Of a stretch of 7,739 bases of DNA, positions 7,101-7,739 are shown piece by piece (within the stretch, counting starts at the first letter, position 1; every line of letters starts with the position of its first letter). The DNA lies in assembly GCA_003499715.1 (NCBI GenBank), contig DNSH01000098.1, positions 1 through 7,739 of the forward strand. Reading direction: 5' to 3'. The stretch comes from Candidatus Mesolinea sp. (GTDB lineage: Bacteria; Chloroflexota; Anaerolineae; Anaerolineales; Anaerolineaceae). The notes below the pieces were generated by a model that saw only the letters and a program-made list of their open reading frames with translations, was not told the DNA's origin and ran no database searches. A program made the translations under genes and the position numbers.

Positions 7101-7371
7101 TTGAAGAAAACGACTTGGGTGGCTCGTATTCAATGATGACTTGCCCATGAATTGCATCAGAACGACCGCTATATACAGATTTTTCATACTTGGGGTTGGT
7201 ATGTAAACCTAACTGTGTTTTGATAGGATCTAAGAGTTTTTCAAAGCCAATCCGTAAATCTTCTTCGGTTTTTGCTTCTCTGAGTAAATTTTGTGTTCCA
7301 GTGACCAATCGATGAGCCAATTCAGGGAGTGAATCTTGTATTGTTCTATTATCGTTATCATTCCTGATCAT
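4165..7371 (-). CDS. Type IIG-like restriction-modification enzyme (nuclease + N6-adenine methyltransferase + specificity in one chain)
   Basis: A 1068-residue fused R-M protein that should methylate adenine in its recognition site and cut unmodified DNA using the same chain. Residues ~35-135 form the N-terminal nuclease, with GRSDAIHGQVIIEYEPP (69-85). D72 and E81-x-E83 are the probable PD-(D/E)XK residues, with Glu replacing the usual Lys. A helical linker follows. LGEYYTPDWLAELLL (383-397) is methyltransferase motif X, DPACGSGTF (412-420) is the AdoMet-binding motif I, FDLNP (453-457) is motif II-like, and GNPPW (607-611) is catalytic motif IV (NPPY/W) of gamma-type N6-adenine enzymes. Residues ~780-1020 look like the target-recognition domain, ending in GRGFGTPSVMEHVGIPKF (1002-1019). 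A C-terminal coiled coil ends ENDALVEELFGI. The start at 7371 has AGAAGGTG five bases upstream. The frame is intact, so the enzyme is probably functional. Recognition site unknown. Confidence 0.93.
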   Translation of the reverse strand: MIRNDNDNRTIQDSLPELAHRLVTGTQNLLREAKTEEDLRIGFEKLLDPIKTQLGLHTNPKYEKSVYSGRSDAIHGQVIIEYEPPKSFSSKRNIDHAFEQLVNYLSDEAKEAKLSQLVGVGFDGDQIFFVKYQDGDSKEIDRTKFVMRGPFYFNPESARTFLINLRALSRLPLTAENLAQKFGPQSELAPKTVSAFANALEYWGNQTHMRTFFNEWKRIFGIVYGEQFTDGSQEKEAEALSKLYHVGKETDFQELLFCVHTYFALLMKLIAAELLSLRETAFTSSLTSDLVHVSDDELKRQIEDIENGGIYARKGITNFLEGDFFRWYLDAFDSPELRDAIREVARGLSEFEPATSTIDPVSTRDLLKKLYQYLVPQEVRHRLGEYYTPDWLAELLLNEVGYNGNTRKRFLDPACGSGTFLVLAIQRAKEHGQKEKLSPGEIAKRIVNNIWGFDLNPMAVIAARTNYLFAMGDLVNELSQLEIPIYLTDSVLTPTSTKTDLFGESLEVSTSVGLFRIPGEWVRNGGMLLAIAAPLVEEMVKNQFSTEEALERFKKEGLVFSSNEDVVKDFYDQLLKLEKENKNGIWARFLKNSFAPMIAGKFDFVVGNPPWIMWQYLSKEYREATQDLWKNYGLTKIRQDRNVLIRGRRDFSMLFVYATADYYLRNGAKLGYLITQEVFKSKGAGEGFRRFQLGEGTHLKVLKAHDLVSIQPFEGATNKTAAIIIKKGERTIYPVPYIVWNKKRGVGKISTDELFNDISLLLIKKRFYARPIGSDIGMWQTQIAKDKKSNIEGQNHYKAHAGAYISPYGIFWLKIKEVRSNNQLLVENFTDNLKVKIPKTEAVIEKDLVFPAVRGSDIRRWNAVPEINVLITHGASQTPYTEDEMKKKWPRTYSYLINYKEILSQRSLYKHFHEKSGNAFYGQRLFGEYTFSKYKVVWKRMTNDLISAVVNQHKTLFGYKTIIPVETVSFFSLNDEEEAHYLCAIINSTPVRDFIKSFSSAGRGFGTPSVMEHVGIPKFDPQNSLHLKLAEISKQCHQLKLEGKEEEIKKLEKENDALVEELFGISHE

Positions 7372-7410
7372 CAGAACACCTTCTCTTTATTTCATCTGCT
7401 AAGTATCACC

Positions 7411-7419
7411 ATTTTAACA
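7411..7419 (-). promoter_or_regulatory. Candidate extended -10 promoter of the R-M gene
   Basis: The coding strand reads TGTTAAAAT, an extended -10 (TG-n-TAAAAT). No good -35 box is visible at 16-18 bases upstream. The start would be near 7404, with a ~33-base leader before the ATG at 7371. It lies just inside the AT-rich insert and after the rpsJ terminator, where the cassette needs a promoter of its own. Confidence 0.45.
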
Positions 7420-7450
7420 TGGATAGGTTTCATTTATCTTTCCCCCAATC

Positions 7451-7474
7451 AAAAAAGCCGCCCTTCGGCAGCTT
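7451..7474 (-). terminator. Rho-independent terminator after rpsJ
   Basis: On the coding strand AAGCTGCC (7474-7467) and GGCGGCTT (7462-7455) form an 8-bp stem around a GAAG loop, directly followed by more Ts, giving a run of six in TTTTTTG. One pair is G-U on this strand and would be a C-A mismatch on the other, so the element acts on minus-strand transcripts. It stands ~96 bases after the rpsJ stop and would end the transcript that contains rpsJ, separating it from the defence genes and from rplC. Confidence 0.85.
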
Positions 7475-7490
7475 CTAATGCAAACTCGGC

Positions 7491-7511
7491 GCGCTTGCCA
7501 TCGGCAAACGC
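7491..7511 (-). repeat. 9-bp hairpin in the rpsJ 3' region
   Basis: GCGTTTGCC and GGCAAGCGC pair over nine positions (one G-U) around a three-base loop GAT on the coding strand. No U-tract follows, so it is not a terminator by itself. It precedes the true terminator by 16 bases and may stabilise the 3' end of the rpsJ mRNA, or assist termination as a tandem structure. Confidence 0.55.
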
Positions 7512-7569
7512 TCAGCCCCCTGCTCAGTTGTAACGATTCCCGCAGCGCGCTCGTGCGCCCTTGGCAACC

Positions 7570-7739
7570 CTAAATCTTTATTTCGATATCCACGCCAGCC
7601 GGCAGGTTCAAGCGCATCAGCATATCGATAGTCTTGGAGTCGGGGTCCAGCACGTCAATCAAGCGGTTGTGTGTGCGGATCTCGAAGTGCTCATGGGAAT
7701 CCTTATCAATAAAGGTGGAGCGGCGCACCGTGTAGCGCT
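7570..7739 (-). CDS. rpsJ: 30S ribosomal protein S10, C-terminal 55 residues (5' end beyond window)
   Basis: S10 is a 30S head protein and, in many bacteria, also a partner of NusB in antitermination. The visible part starts [20 protein letters not shown], continues [12 protein letters not shown], and ends [17 protein letters not shown] with TAG at 7572-7570. This agrees with the well-known S10 end (RTHxRLxDI...MRLxLPAGVxxxI). The gene is normally the first of the S10 operon and directly followed by rplC. Here it is followed by a terminator and by restriction genes. The frame is intact up to the window edge. Confidence 0.95.
   Translation of the reverse strand, partial: RYTVRRSTFIDKDSHEHFEIRTHNRLIDVLDPDSKTIDMLMRLNLPAGVDIEIKI

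Larger units (their letters stand above)
2281..7450. other. AT-rich three-gene insert between rpsJ and rplC (probable transferred defence cassette)
   Basis: The region contains an R-M enzyme, an HNH nuclease and a metallopeptidase-like gene, all transcribed in the direction of the ribosomal genes. Its base composition is much more AT-rich than the flanking ribosomal genes: sample 60-base blocks are about 18-45% GC, with rare richer patches. rpsJ and rplC are neighbours in nearly all bacteria. The composition changes right after the rpsJ terminator on one side and within ~30 bases of the last cassette stop on the other. I find no transposase, integrase, tRNA or clear flanking repeat, so the mechanism of insertion is unknown. 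The exact ends are my estimates. Confidence 0.75.

Noticed and set aside
4165..7371. Phase-variable repeats or frameshift in the R-M gene
   Set aside because: No long homopolymer or tandem repeat was found in the coding sequence, and the frame is intact through all methyltransferase motifs to a normal C-terminus.
2262..7486. Shared TTGCATT near both ends of the insert (about 2267 and 7484 on the coding strand) as a target-site duplication
   Set aside because: Only seven bases, not placed exactly at the composition boundaries, and a match of this length is expected by chance between two ~200-base regions.
1..7739. CRISPR array, tRNA, integrase or transposase that could explain the insertion
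   Set aside because: None could be found on either strand. The intergenic regions are too short and hold no repeated units.

Overview
All genes in this window lie on the minus strand, so it reads from right (7739) to left (1). It is a bacterial ribosomal-protein locus. The 3' end of rpsJ (S10) is followed, after a 5.2-kb interruption, by rplC (L3), rplD (L4), rplW (L23) and the first half of rplB (L2). The S10 tail and the other ribosomal proteins look like those of Chloroflexota, perhaps Anaerolineae. That assignment is from memory of family sequences and is only moderately secure. The ribosomal genes are GC-rich, with tight spacings and strong Shine-Dalgarno sequences, and rplW/rplB overlap by one base.

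Region by region on the coding strand: (a) 7739-7570, C-terminal 55 residues of S10. (b) 7569-7451, a GC-rich 3' region holding a 9-bp hairpin and then a textbook rho-independent terminator. (c) 7450-2281, an AT-rich insert with three co-directional genes: a 1068-residue one-polypeptide restriction-modification enzyme (N-terminal PD-(D/E)XK-like nuclease, central N6-adenine methyltransferase, C-terminal target-recognition region), a 199-residue HNH nuclease with an unexpected dockerin/EF-hand-like loop, and a 336-residue HExxH metallopeptidase-like protein. (d) 2280-2077, a GC-richer leader containing a candidate promoter, a palindrome over its -35 box, and two RNA hairpins, one of them long and bulged. 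(e) 2076-1, rplC-rplD-rplW-rplB.

The rpsJ-rplC junction is among the most conserved adjacencies in bacteria. Here it carries what looks like a horizontally acquired defence cassette. The terminator on the rpsJ side and the promoter plus structured leader on the rplC side sit just outside the insert. This suggests the ribosomal operon was already split into two transcription units at this point, or became so, making the seam a safe landing site. I see no clear terminator after the last cassette gene, so defence transcripts may run into the ribosomal operon. The proposed working unit is methylation and cleavage by the IIG-like enzyme, with the HNH nuclease and the peptidase as accessory proteins of unknown role. 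The accessory roles are inference.
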